64,000 nt of DNA from a virus. The notes under the pieces are model-generated. The model did not search any database and was not told the origin of the DNA. It worked only from the letters and a program-made list of their open reading frames with translations. The stretch is from positions 21,233-85,232 of IMG/VR virus record IMGVR_UViG_3300043427_003242; one strand, written 5' to 3'. Below are positions 31,185 through 39,100 of the stretch, one piece after another. The position numbers were made by a program, and so were the translations under genes. The number at the start of each line of letters is the position of its first letter. Positions within the stretch are counted from its first letter, which is position 1.

Positions 31185-33461
31185 ATGGATGATATATTTG
31201 TAAGTGATAGTGATTTTTTGGATGCAGAAGAATTTATAGAGATTCCCGATACTGGTATACATGATTTTACCAGACCAATTCTTTATACTGCATTAGACGA
31301 ACCTGCAGAAATCATAAACCTTGATGCTGGAAATTTAAGAGTTGATTCTGCTGCAAATGTAGTGGGGAATCTTTCATCTGGATCTAGAACATTACCAAAG
31401 AATTTTCTTGGAATTTCAGCACATTCATTTACTGGAGAAAGAAGTGCAATCTCAGATTCTTTAGGTGGAATAGAGGACTATACAAACGTTGGTTCTTTTA
31501 CTACAAGTGTTTATAATCCATCAGAACCTACTCATATTGGATTTGGTACTTATGGTGGTTTTGGAAATTCCATTGCAACAAATGCAAATGGAAGTTTAAT
31601 TATTATTGGAAACAGAACGTCAATTATTGATGGATATTTTGTAGGAATAGGAACTACGGTTGGTATTGCAACTTATTATGGAAGTGCCTATTTGTATGAG
31701 AGAATTTCAAATAATTTTATAAAAAGAGATTGTATTGTTGGAGAATATTCCAAGGCAGGCCTTGGAGCAACGCACGGAGTTGGAATTGGAACCACAAGTA
31801 TTGATGATTATGGTTACTCTGTTGCAATGTCTCTTGATGGAAAAACTTTTGCTGTTGGTGGACCAAATGTTATTGAGGAAACACGAATTGTTGGTGTATC
31901 ATCGACAAGTGTTGGATTCTCTACTGCATTAAGAACCGGAGTAGTTTGGGTTTATGATTATAAACCGCCAGTAGATCCAGAATATTGTGGTATTGCAAAC
32001 TCAACATTTTGTGAACTCTTAGATTCAGAATCTCTAGGAACAGATTCATTATTTGCCTGTGGAATTGGGAGTACAAATATATGCGAGTCTGCAAAAAATG
32101 TAGATAAACTTATCGTATTGAGAGGAGAATCTGAAGGAGATTTATTTGGTCAGTCACTTGCAATTAGTGCAGATGCAAAAGTTTTAGTAGTTGGTGCTCC
32201 GGGAGCTGGATGTACTACACCACCTTATAATTCAGGTGGTGTCTATGTATATGATAGAAATGATAATACTTATGATAAAGTTGGTATTTTAACCAGTCCT
32301 TCTTCAGGAACTTTTGGTAGCAGTGTCTCTGTAGATGGAGTTGGAAATATTATTGTTGTTGGTAATATTGCACAGAATAAATCTTATGTTTATGAGCGGA
32401 ATGAAAATACATATGGACTTTTCCGTAAAATAGGAGATTTGATATTAGGAGGCACTCAAGTATGTGTAAGTGATGATGGAGCAACTGTGATTGTTTCTAA
32501 TGGAACAAATTCAACGGTTTATGATAGATCTGGAAGCACATTTACTTTAGTTGGAACTCTTACTGGTGGAGAAGTTGGAATTTCTTGTTCTCCTGATGGA
32601 AAAGTTATAACAACAGCAAATACTAATGCGTATTATGTCTATAATAGAGAGGGTGATACTTTTTATTTGAATGCAACTGAGTCAGCCACTATAAACTCAT
32701 TTGATATGAGTACAAATACAAAAGTGATTTATCGTGGAAATAGTGCTGAAGTTGTTGGATCTGGTAAAATTGGCAAAGTTTATTGTGATGACCAGTCTTT
32801 AGAGACCTTTGTATACACAGATGCAAGTGGAAATGTTGGTGTTGGAACTTCACAACCATCAACGAGACTTCATGTAAGTGGTAATACTAGAATTGATGGT
32901 AATACTACAATTAATGGAAATGCTAATATTAGTGGAATTGTAACTGGAGCAATTTTTTATGGAGATGGTTCTGGGTTATACAATATTGGTGGCGGAGCTC
33001 AAGTAATTGCTGGTATTGATACTGCAGGAACTTCTAGTTTTACTGATTTGTATGTTTCTAATACATTAACTGTTAATGGTAATGCTAATATTGCAGGAAT
33101 CGTAACTGCTTCTTCTTTTGTATCTTCAGGAACAACCGCAGTTTATGTTGGAATTAATACATCTACAGTAGATTCTAATACAACTTCATTCCATTATGTT
33201 ACTTTTGATACTACTAATAGTGCTGTTAATATTTCAAATTTTACTTCTGGTAAAAAGTTTGAAATAATTGCAAGAAATAGTTCTGTTGGTAGTAGAAATA
33301 TTATTATAAGATCTAGTACAAATACAACTGGGCATACTGCTATTCCACAAATTGTTCACGCTGCTGGAACGATTACAACTGGAACTATAAGTATTAACGC
33401 CACTTCTGGTCTATTGATAAGTATCTTTAATATGGGTGGCACCATCATTGCATCTTACTGA
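31185..33461 (+). CDS. Tail-fibre protein with FG-GAP-like beta-propeller
   Basis: 758 residues from the ATG at 31185. Residues about 115-500 hold repeats such as GNSIATNANGSLIIIG, GYSVAMSLDGKTFAVGGP and GQSLAISADAKVLVVGAPG, each followed by a VYVYDRNDNTY-type strand, typical of an integrin/FG-GAP-like propeller. The C-terminal part (DASGNVGVGTSQPSTRLHVSG, then NANISGIVTG twice) is the beta-rich trimeric stalk sequence seen in cyanophage fibres. Probably involved in receptor binding. Confidence 0.72.
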   Translation: MDDIFVSDSDFLDAEEFIEIPDTGIHDFTRPILYTALDEPAEIINLDAGNLRVDSAANVVGNLSSGSRTLPKNFLGISAHSFTGERSAISDSLGGIEDYTNVGSFTTSVYNPSEPTHIGFGTYGGFGNSIATNANGSLIIIGNRTSIIDGYFVGIGTTVGIATYYGSAYLYERISNNFIKRDCIVGEYSKAGLGATHGVGIGTTSIDDYGYSVAMSLDGKTFAVGGPNVIEETRIVGVSSTSVGFSTALRTGVVWVYDYKPPVDPEYCGIANSTFCELLDSESLGTDSLFACGIGSTNICESAKNVDKLIVLRGESEGDLFGQSLAISADAKVLVVGAPGAGCTTPPYNSGGVYVYDRNDNTYDKVGILTSPSSGTFGSSVSVDGVGNIIVVGNIAQNKSYVYERNENTYGLFRKIGDLILGGTQVCVSDDGATVIVSNGTNSTVYDRSGSTFTLVGTLTGGEVGISCSPDGKVITTANTNAYYVYNREGDTFYLNATESATINSFDMSTNTKVIYRGNSAEVVGSGKIGKVYCDDQSLETFVYTDASGNVGVGTSQPSTRLHVSGNTRIDGNTTINGNANISGIVTGAIFYGDGSGLYNIGGGAQVIAGIDTAGTSSFTDLYVSNTLTVNGNANIAGIVTASSFVSSGTTAVYVGINTSTVDSNTTSFHYVTFDTTNSAVNISNFTSGKKFEIIARNSSVGSRNIIIRSSTNTTGHTAIPQIVHAAGTITTGTISINATSGLLISIFNMGGTIIASY

Positions 33462-33467
33462 TGAACC

Positions 33468-33496
33468 TTGACAACCTTCAAAGACCTTGCTATAAT
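33468..33496 (+). promoter_or_regulatory. Consensus sigma70 promoter
   Basis: TTGACA (33468-33473), a 17-bp spacer and TATAAT (33491-33496), with TGC giving an extended -10. All 12 core bases match consensus. It lies just after the fibre gene and drives the small-gene and tRNA island. Confidence 0.8.
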
Positions 33497-33521
33497 ACAT
33501 AGGTAATCACGAAACGACCAA

Positions 33522-33704
33522 ATGCAAGACGAATACCTCTCACGATGCGTGGTAGACCCTCTTAAGCGTACTGTATATCTTTATTCTAGTGAAGGGTCAG
33601 AAAAGCAAGTGTCCTGTGAGACCGTTGAACAGTTTATGAATGTGCTAGACTTTGTTCGTGCTACTGTGGATGAGAAAACTCTCTCATACGCAAATCCACT
33701 TTAA
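33522..33704 (+). CDS. 60-residue early-type hypothetical protein
   Basis: First gene behind the consensus promoter. It contains CVVDPLKRTVYLYSSEG and CETVEQFMNVLDFVRA and looks like a small folded alpha/beta protein. I recall similar proteins in cyanophages; function unknown. The strong host promoter suggests early expression. Confidence 0.6.
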   Translation: MQDEYLSRCVVDPLKRTVYLYSSEGSEKQVSCETVEQFMNVLDFVRATVDEKTLSYANPL

Positions 33705-33766
33705 AATCCATTTTAGGTCGATAAAAATCCCGGCAAATTTTTTCCCTTATTACTTTTTTGGAAAGT

Positions 33767-33973
33767 ATGAATCCTTACAAAATCAACTATAAGACTCTAA
33801 AGGAAGAACAAGTAAAAACAACTCCAGAAAATGTAAAAGAGGCAAATGAAGCCTTATTTCGTGCTAAAATGACTCTTCCTGCAGCAGCAAAACACTGCGG
33901 TATGAGTCAAAAAGAGATGAAACTGACTTTCTTTGAGTATTTGAAGTATCATCCAATTACTTATTCTGAGTGA
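33767..33973 (+). CDS. 68-residue helical protein, possible helix-turn-helix
   Basis: The ATG at 33767 is chosen over an in-frame TTG at 33758; GGAA lies just upstream. The C-terminal half (LPAAAKHCGMSQKEMKLTFFEYLK) resembles a helix-turn-helix, suggesting DNA binding. It ends 7 bp before the tRNA-Leu gene. Confidence 0.55.
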   Translation: MNPYKINYKTLKEEQVKTTPENVKEANEALFRAKMTLPAAAKHCGMSQKEMKLTFFEYLKYHPITYSE

Positions 33974-33980
33974 TTTTTAT

Positions 33981-34053
33981 GCCCGTGTAGTCCAGCGGCA
34001 GAGACAGGGCGCTTAAAACGCCTCCAGGGTCGGTTCGAATCCGACCACGGGTA
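33981..34053 (+). tRNA. tRNA-Leu (anticodon TAA) with short variable arm
   Basis: 73 nt including the discriminator A. The acceptor GCCCGTG pairs with CACGGGT, with a G-U first pair. The anticodon stem GGGCG/CGCCT encloses CTTAAAA with anticodon TAA, and the T arm is GTCGG/CCGAC with TTCGAAT. The variable region has only 5 nt, whereas normal leucine tRNAs have a long variable arm. CCA is not encoded. Confidence 0.85.
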
Positions 34054-34057
34054 TTAA

Positions 34058-34064
34058 ATAAATA
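34058..34064 (+). promoter_or_regulatory. Late promoter ATAAATA
   Basis: ATAAATA between the tRNA-Leu gene and the ATG at 34079, at 14 bp. Confidence 0.4.
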
Positions 34065-34078
34065 ATCAAAAAACGCCA

Positions 34079-34357
34079 ATGAAATATAAGATTACTTGTT
34101 CTTATAATTGGTACGAAACTGATGAAGATAGGTTTATAATCAAAACTTATTATATAAACGGAATTCCATTCACATTTGATGATGTTCCATCAATTATGCA
34201 GGACAATCCAGAAATTATTGAAAGAGCAGAACAACAACTTACGATGACTCCAGAAATTTTCTATCAAAAATCATTCTATCTTATAGACGAAGAAGCACAT
34301 CCTTGTTTATTTGAAATGGACCTTGAAAATCCAGAAGTGCTTGACGAAATCCTTTAG
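34079..34357 (+). CDS. 92-residue hypothetical protein between the tRNA genes
   Basis: Acidic protein with KITCSYNWYETDEDRFIIKTYYING at the start and several short helices in the C-terminal half (MQDNPEIIERAEQQL). No family is recognised. It is flanked by tRNA-Leu and tRNA-Thr. Confidence 0.55.
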   Translation: MKYKITCSYNWYETDEDRFIIKTYYINGIPFTFDDVPSIMQDNPEIIERAEQQLTMTPEIFYQKSFYLIDEEAHPCLFEMDLENPEVLDEIL

Positions 34358-34378
34358 GTATCTTATACTATTTTTATT

Positions 34379-34449
34379 GCCTCTAAAGCATTGTGGTGAT
34401 GCACCGCTCTTGTAAAGCGGAGACGACAGTTCAATTCTGTCTAGAGGCT
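34379..34449 (+). tRNA. tRNA-Thr (anticodon TGT)
   Basis: 71 nt. The acceptor GCCTCTA pairs with TAGAGGC, the anticodon stem CCGCT/AGCGG encloses CTTGTAA with anticodon TGT, and the T arm GACAG/CTGTC encloses TTCAATT. The discriminator base is T and CCA is not encoded. Confidence 0.9.
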
Positions 34450-34470
34450 TGAGTTCACTATAACTCCAAT

Positions 34471-34629
34471 ATGTCTCTAATATCACAAAAAGACCGCGAA
34501 ATGGTTATCGAATCACTTGAGTATTACATTCATAAACTCAAGGAAGATAACTGTACTGACGCATCTATAACTGCTTTTAACACTCTTCTAAAATGGATAG
34601 AACTGGAGCACTATAAAAATGAAAATTAA
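34471..34629 (+). CDS. 52-residue helical hypothetical protein
   Basis: Starts 21 bp after tRNA-Thr. Two amphipathic helices are apparent (DREMVIESLEYYIHKLK and ASITAFNTLLKWIELEHYK). No family is recognised; helical content and size suggest a small regulatory or structural peptide. Confidence 0.5.
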   Translation: MSLISQKDREMVIESLEYYIHKLKEDNCTDASITAFNTLLKWIELEHYKNEN

Positions 34630-34649
34630 TAATAGTGCAGAACAAAACT

Positions 34650-35180
34650 ATGTCAAAATATAATTTTCTTCAACAACTTGAAGATGATGAAGAATGTAAA
34701 GAATTAAAGGAATATCCTGGATATTTTATTACTACAAAAGGAAGAGTGTGGAGTAGTATAAAGGGAAAAGGTAGGTGGTTAAGTCAGTATAAACAAGGAA
34801 AATATTATTGGGGAGTTATGATTGGTGGAAATAAATTAGTATATCAATTAGTTGGAAGAAATTTTCTGAATGACTATAAAAATGGAATGCAAATTCTTCA
34901 CAAAAATGAAAATCTAAATTATCCTAATATAAATTTTTTAGATAATCTTTATGTTGGAACACAAAAAGATAATATTATAGATAAAAATATAAAAAATAGA
35001 GGTAGATACGGAGGTAAATCACATTTAACTGCTAAAGAAATTGACGAAATTAAAATAATGTGGAATAATACTAGTGGAGAAACTATTAATAAATTTTCCA
35101 CAAAAGTATGTGGTCTATATGGAGTTAGTAGAACTACAATCTCTTATATTGTAAAAGAAAAAACTTGGTATTATGTTTAG
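34650..35180 (+). CDS. NUMOD4/HNH homing endonuclease
   Basis: 176 residues from the ATG at 34650; an in-frame GTG at 34635 lacks support. Residues about 15-37 (CKELKEYPGYFITTKGRVWSS) form a NUMOD4 domain. The HNH-type core follows with LHKNENLNYPNINFLDNLYVGTQKDNI near 90-116, having His and paired Asn. The C-terminal segment (SHLTAKEIDEIKIMWN, then YGVSRTTISYIVKEKTW) is a helix-turn-helix used for DNA recognition. Such nucleases often sit by tRNA genes in T4-type phages. Confidence 0.85.
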   Translation: MSKYNFLQQLEDDEECKELKEYPGYFITTKGRVWSSIKGKGRWLSQYKQGKYYWGVMIGGNKLVYQLVGRNFLNDYKNGMQILHKNENLNYPNINFLDNLYVGTQKDNIIDKNIKNRGRYGGKSHLTAKEIDEIKIMWNNTSGETINKFSTKVCGLYGVSRTTISYIVKEKTWYYV

Positions 35181-35195
35181 AAAGGAGGTAGAACA

Positions 35196-35369
35196 ATTAA
35201 AATAAATCTCTGGTATTGTGAGGGTATGAAGCAGTGGCGTTGGATTTTAACAGATGATCATCGTCCTGTTGTTAAGCAAGAATCAGGACAAAGACCATTT
35301 CTGCGTGATGCGATGAATGATGTTGCAAATACTGTAGAATATATGTTAGAATCCCAACAAAGTGAGTAA
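35196..35369 (+). CDS. 57-residue conserved protein with probable ATT start codon
   Basis: A strong AAAGGAGGT ribosome-binding site (35181-35189) is spaced 7 nt from ATT at 35196, which opens a frame KINLWYCEGMKQWRWILTDD. The first ATG of the frame (35226) is 10 codons in and lacks a good ribosome-binding site. I recall cyanophage proteins starting NLWYC-x-MxQWRW, which supports the longer form. The end is acidic, with a helical MNDVANTVEYMLESQ segment. Function unknown. Confidence 0.6.
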   Translation: MKINLWYCEGMKQWRWILTDDHRPVVKQESGQRPFLRDAMNDVANTVEYMLESQQSE

Positions 35370-35380
35370 AAATACCCATA

Positions 35381-36013
35381 GTGAAATCTGATTTTTTTAT
35401 AGATACAGTAAAGAAATGTGAAGTAAGAGATCTTCTCAATACTTTTCATTATCTTAAAGACGAATCCAAAGATTTCAAAGTAAGTCCTTACTCCTATGGT
35501 CTCTACCGAAATAGTGTTACAGATGTTCTCCATATTGGTGGTTGTCTCGGTGTTTGTATCTTTACTGGTCTTCCAGTCCCCGAAATAGCAGTAGGTGCAT
35601 TTGGACTTCAGAGACACGAGCAGGAGGGTCTCTATGAACTCTCAAGACTCTGTATTCACCCTGATATCCAAAAAGAGGAATATAACATTACATCTTGGTT
35701 CGTTAGTCGTTGTATAAAGAGGTTTAGAAAAGATGCCCGCGTTCGTTGTATTCTTAGTTATGCTGACTCTAATCACCACTCTGGAATTATATACAGAGCT
35801 TGTAATTTTAGTTACTACGGTTTAACAGACTCCAAAAAAGACTTCTATTATGCTGATGGTACAAAGCACTCAAGAGGTTCTGTAAGGGGTGTTGAAGGTG
35901 AATGGAGAGACCGTAGCAGAAAGCATAGATACTTGATGGTATTTGATAATGAACTTAAAAAAAAGTTGACGTGGAAAGAAGAGAAGTGGTATAATAACTC
36001 TGGTGATACTTAA
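35381..36013 (+). CDS. Mom-like/GNAT-fold acyltransferase, possible DNA modifier
   Basis: 210 residues from a GTG start. Residues about 35-60 (SPYSYGLYRNSVTDVLHIGGCLGVCIFTGLP), LYELSRLCIHPDIQKEEYNITSWFVSRCIKRF and RCILSYADSNHHSGIIYRACNFSYYG follow the layout of the Mu Mom protein family and related phage GNAT-like proteins. Mom-type proteins modify adenines in phage DNA to avoid restriction. Which base or substrate applies here is unknown. It precedes a terminator. Confidence 0.65.
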   Translation: MKSDFFIDTVKKCEVRDLLNTFHYLKDESKDFKVSPYSYGLYRNSVTDVLHIGGCLGVCIFTGLPVPEIAVGAFGLQRHEQEGLYELSRLCIHPDIQKEEYNITSWFVSRCIKRFRKDARVRCILSYADSNHHSGIIYRACNFSYYGLTDSKKDFYYADGTKHSRGSVRGVEGEWRDRSRKHRYLMVFDNELKKKLTWKEEKWYNNSGDT

Positions 36014-36035
36014 CCAAACCCCTTCCGTGTGACTT

Positions 36036-36059
36036 CAAAACCTCCTTCGGGAGGTTTTG
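36036..36059 (+). terminator. Rho-independent terminator after the Mom-like gene
   Basis: CAAAACCTCC pairs with GGAGGTTTTG around a TTCG tetraloop; T residues are part of the stem's 3' arm and follow it. Confidence 0.8.
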
Positions 36060-36066
36060 TTGTATG

Positions 36067-36073
36067 ATAAATA
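36067..36073 (+). promoter_or_regulatory. Late promoter ATAAATA
   Basis: GATAAATA upstream of the 1958-residue fibre gene, 31 bp before its ATG at 36105. Confidence 0.5.
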
Positions 36074-36104
36074 ACTCATAACGGAAACTATAAGTATTAA
36101 TAAG

Positions 36105-39100
36105 ATGGGTCTTTCACGCCTAGAGAATTTCTTAAAATCAGGACGCGGCACAATTTTATATGTGGATCCAAGCAGTCTTGATTCTACTGATAGTATTGAA
36201 AATTCAGGAAATAGTTTAACAAGACCGTTCAAGACTATTCAAAGAGCATTAGTTGAGGCTGCAAGATTCTCATATCAACGTGGTCTTAATAATGATAGAT
36301 TTAATAAAACTACAATTGTATTATATCCAGGTGATCATTTAGTAGATAACCGTCCTGGATATATTCCAACAGGGTCTGGTACTTTTTCAGCAAGAAGTGG
36401 GCAGACAGGATTAACCGATCTAAATCAATGGGATTTGGATACAGTTTATGATTTAGCGACTCCAGATAATACTCTTTATAAATTAAACTCAATTCACGGT
36501 GGGGTGATTGTTCCAAGAGGAACATCAATCGTTGGTATGGATCTTCGTAAAACAAGAATTCGCCCAACATATGTTCCAAACCCAGTAAATGATAATATTG
36601 AAAGATCTTGTGTTTTTCGTGTAACTGGTGCTTGTTATATCTGGCAATTTACAATTTTAGATGCAGACCCAAACGGAACTTGTTATAAAGATTATACCTC
36701 TAATACCTTTGTTCCTAATTTTTCTCATCACAAACTCTCAGGATTTGAGTATGCGGATGGGGTAAATCCTGTAGTAATTAGTGATGATTTTCTCACATAC
36801 TCTACAACCAGAACTGATCTGGATATGTATTATGAGAAAGTTGCTCGCGTTTATGGTACTTCATCTGGAAGAGAAATACAACCAGATTATGGTGATGGGA
36901 CTATAGATATTCAACCAGTTATTGACGAATACCGCATTGTAGGATCTACAGGTGCATCAGTAGGTATTACAAGTATTAAGGCAGGTAATGGAGTTACTCC
37001 AACTACAACAATTACAGTAGATCTTGTAGAATCAATTGAAGGTTTAAGTGTTGACAGTCCAATTCAAATTAGTGGAGTTAATTCTGCTTCTTATGATGGC
37101 CAATTTGTAGTTTCTACAGTTTTAAGCGATACTCAATTTACATATAAAGTTCAAAATACTCCTCTAAATCCACTACCAAATACAACTGGATCTACGATGA
37201 GTCTTGTTGTAGATACTGTTACTTCAGCATCTCCATACATCTTCAATATTTCTCTGCGCTCTGTCTATGGAATGTGCGGATTACTTGCTGATGGGGATAA
37301 AGCAACCGGATTTAAATCTATGGTTGTTGCTCAATATACTGGTATTGGTCTCCAAAAAGATGATAATGCCTTTGTAAGATATGATACTAGTTCTGGTGAG
37401 TATAAGGATTCTACAACTATAACCAATCTTCATACAAATTCAAGATCAAGATTCAAACCTGAGTATGAGAATTTCCATATTAAAGCAACAAATGATTCCT
37501 TCCTACAATTAGTTTCTGTCTTTGCTATTGGTTATGCTCAACACTTTGTAACTGAAAATGGTGGAGATATTGCACTCAATAACTCCAATTCTAACTTTGG
37601 CGCAAAGTCATTAGTATCATCAGGATTTAAGAGAACTGCATTTGAACAGGATGACCAAGGATATATTACACATATTATTCCACCAAAAGAAATTGAAGAA
37701 GAAGAAATTAGTGTTGAGTTTGCATCATTGGACGTTGGCATTACCACACAAAAGTCTGTAGGTGCTGCAACAACAAGTCGTTTATATCTTTATAACCAAA
37801 CAGATGAAAATGTCGCACCAAAAGTTATTATTGATGGATATCATATTGGTGCAAAAGAAAACGAAGAATTAAACGTTCAAGTATTTCAGAGTGGTATAAT
37901 CACTTCTTATGTATCAAGAGTTGTAATGCCTGCTGGGCCTTATAATACAACTCAATCTTCATCAGAAAAAGTCTTTACAGTTGGAAGAGATAACGTAGGA
38001 ATTAATAGTATTACTTCAAATACTTTAACATTAACTCAAAATCACTCATTTATTAATGGAGAATCAATTCGCATAATTGCTGATAATGGTCACTTACCTG
38101 ATGGTATTGAGCCAGATCAAGTTTATTATGCAATTACAAAAGAATCTTCAGTTGGAATTACTACAAATCAAATTCGTATTGCTAAAACTTTAAGTGATGC
38201 TATTAATGGTGCAGTTTCTGCATCTGCAATTGATCTTAATAACAAAGGTGGAGTATTAAGTATTGTAAGTAGAGTTTCTGATAAAAATCCAGGAGATATT
38301 GGACATCCTGTCCAGTGGGATACTGGTGGATATTGGTACATTAATGTTGCAACTACAAATAATCAAATCTATGATACTATTAATTCATTAGGAGTTGCTG
38401 GTCTTGGAAATGCAACAACAAGATCTTATGTTACAAGAAAACCAGATTCTAGAAGTTTAATTGATACTCTCTACCGTGTTCGTTATGTCTTACCGAAAGA
38501 GTCTGCTGGTAGACCTCCAATTGATGGATTTATTCTTCAGGAGTCTAACGATATTATAGGAGACGGAACCGCAGAGATTTCGCAACTCTACAATAATTCT
38601 GGTTCAATTTCAAACGTTTCTCAGTTAAGAAATACAAACTTTATAGCATCTGCATCTTGGTCTTCAAATGTTGCCACAGTTAGATGCGAACTTCCTCATA
38701 ATCTCAAAGTAGGAGATGAAGTAGAGATTGTAAATGTAACACCAATTGGATATAATGGAACTTATGCTGTTGCATCTTTAGTAAGTACAAAAGAATTTAC
38801 TTATGCTCTTGCAACTAATCCTGGAACGTTTACGAACGATACATCTTCAAGAACTTCAAGTCTCCCATATTTTAGAAGAAAGAAATATGGAAAGACCTAC
38901 CAGGTTTATAGAACACAAGAGATTCAACCATATCTCAGAAATATTCAAGATGGTGTCTATTACCTCACTTTACTGAATCATTCAAATTCACCAACAGTTA
39001 CTCCTTTTAGAGAGCAGTCATTCGCACAACCAGTTGAAAATCTATATCCACAAACAAATAATGACAATCCAAATTCAGACCCAGATGCATCAGTATCTCA

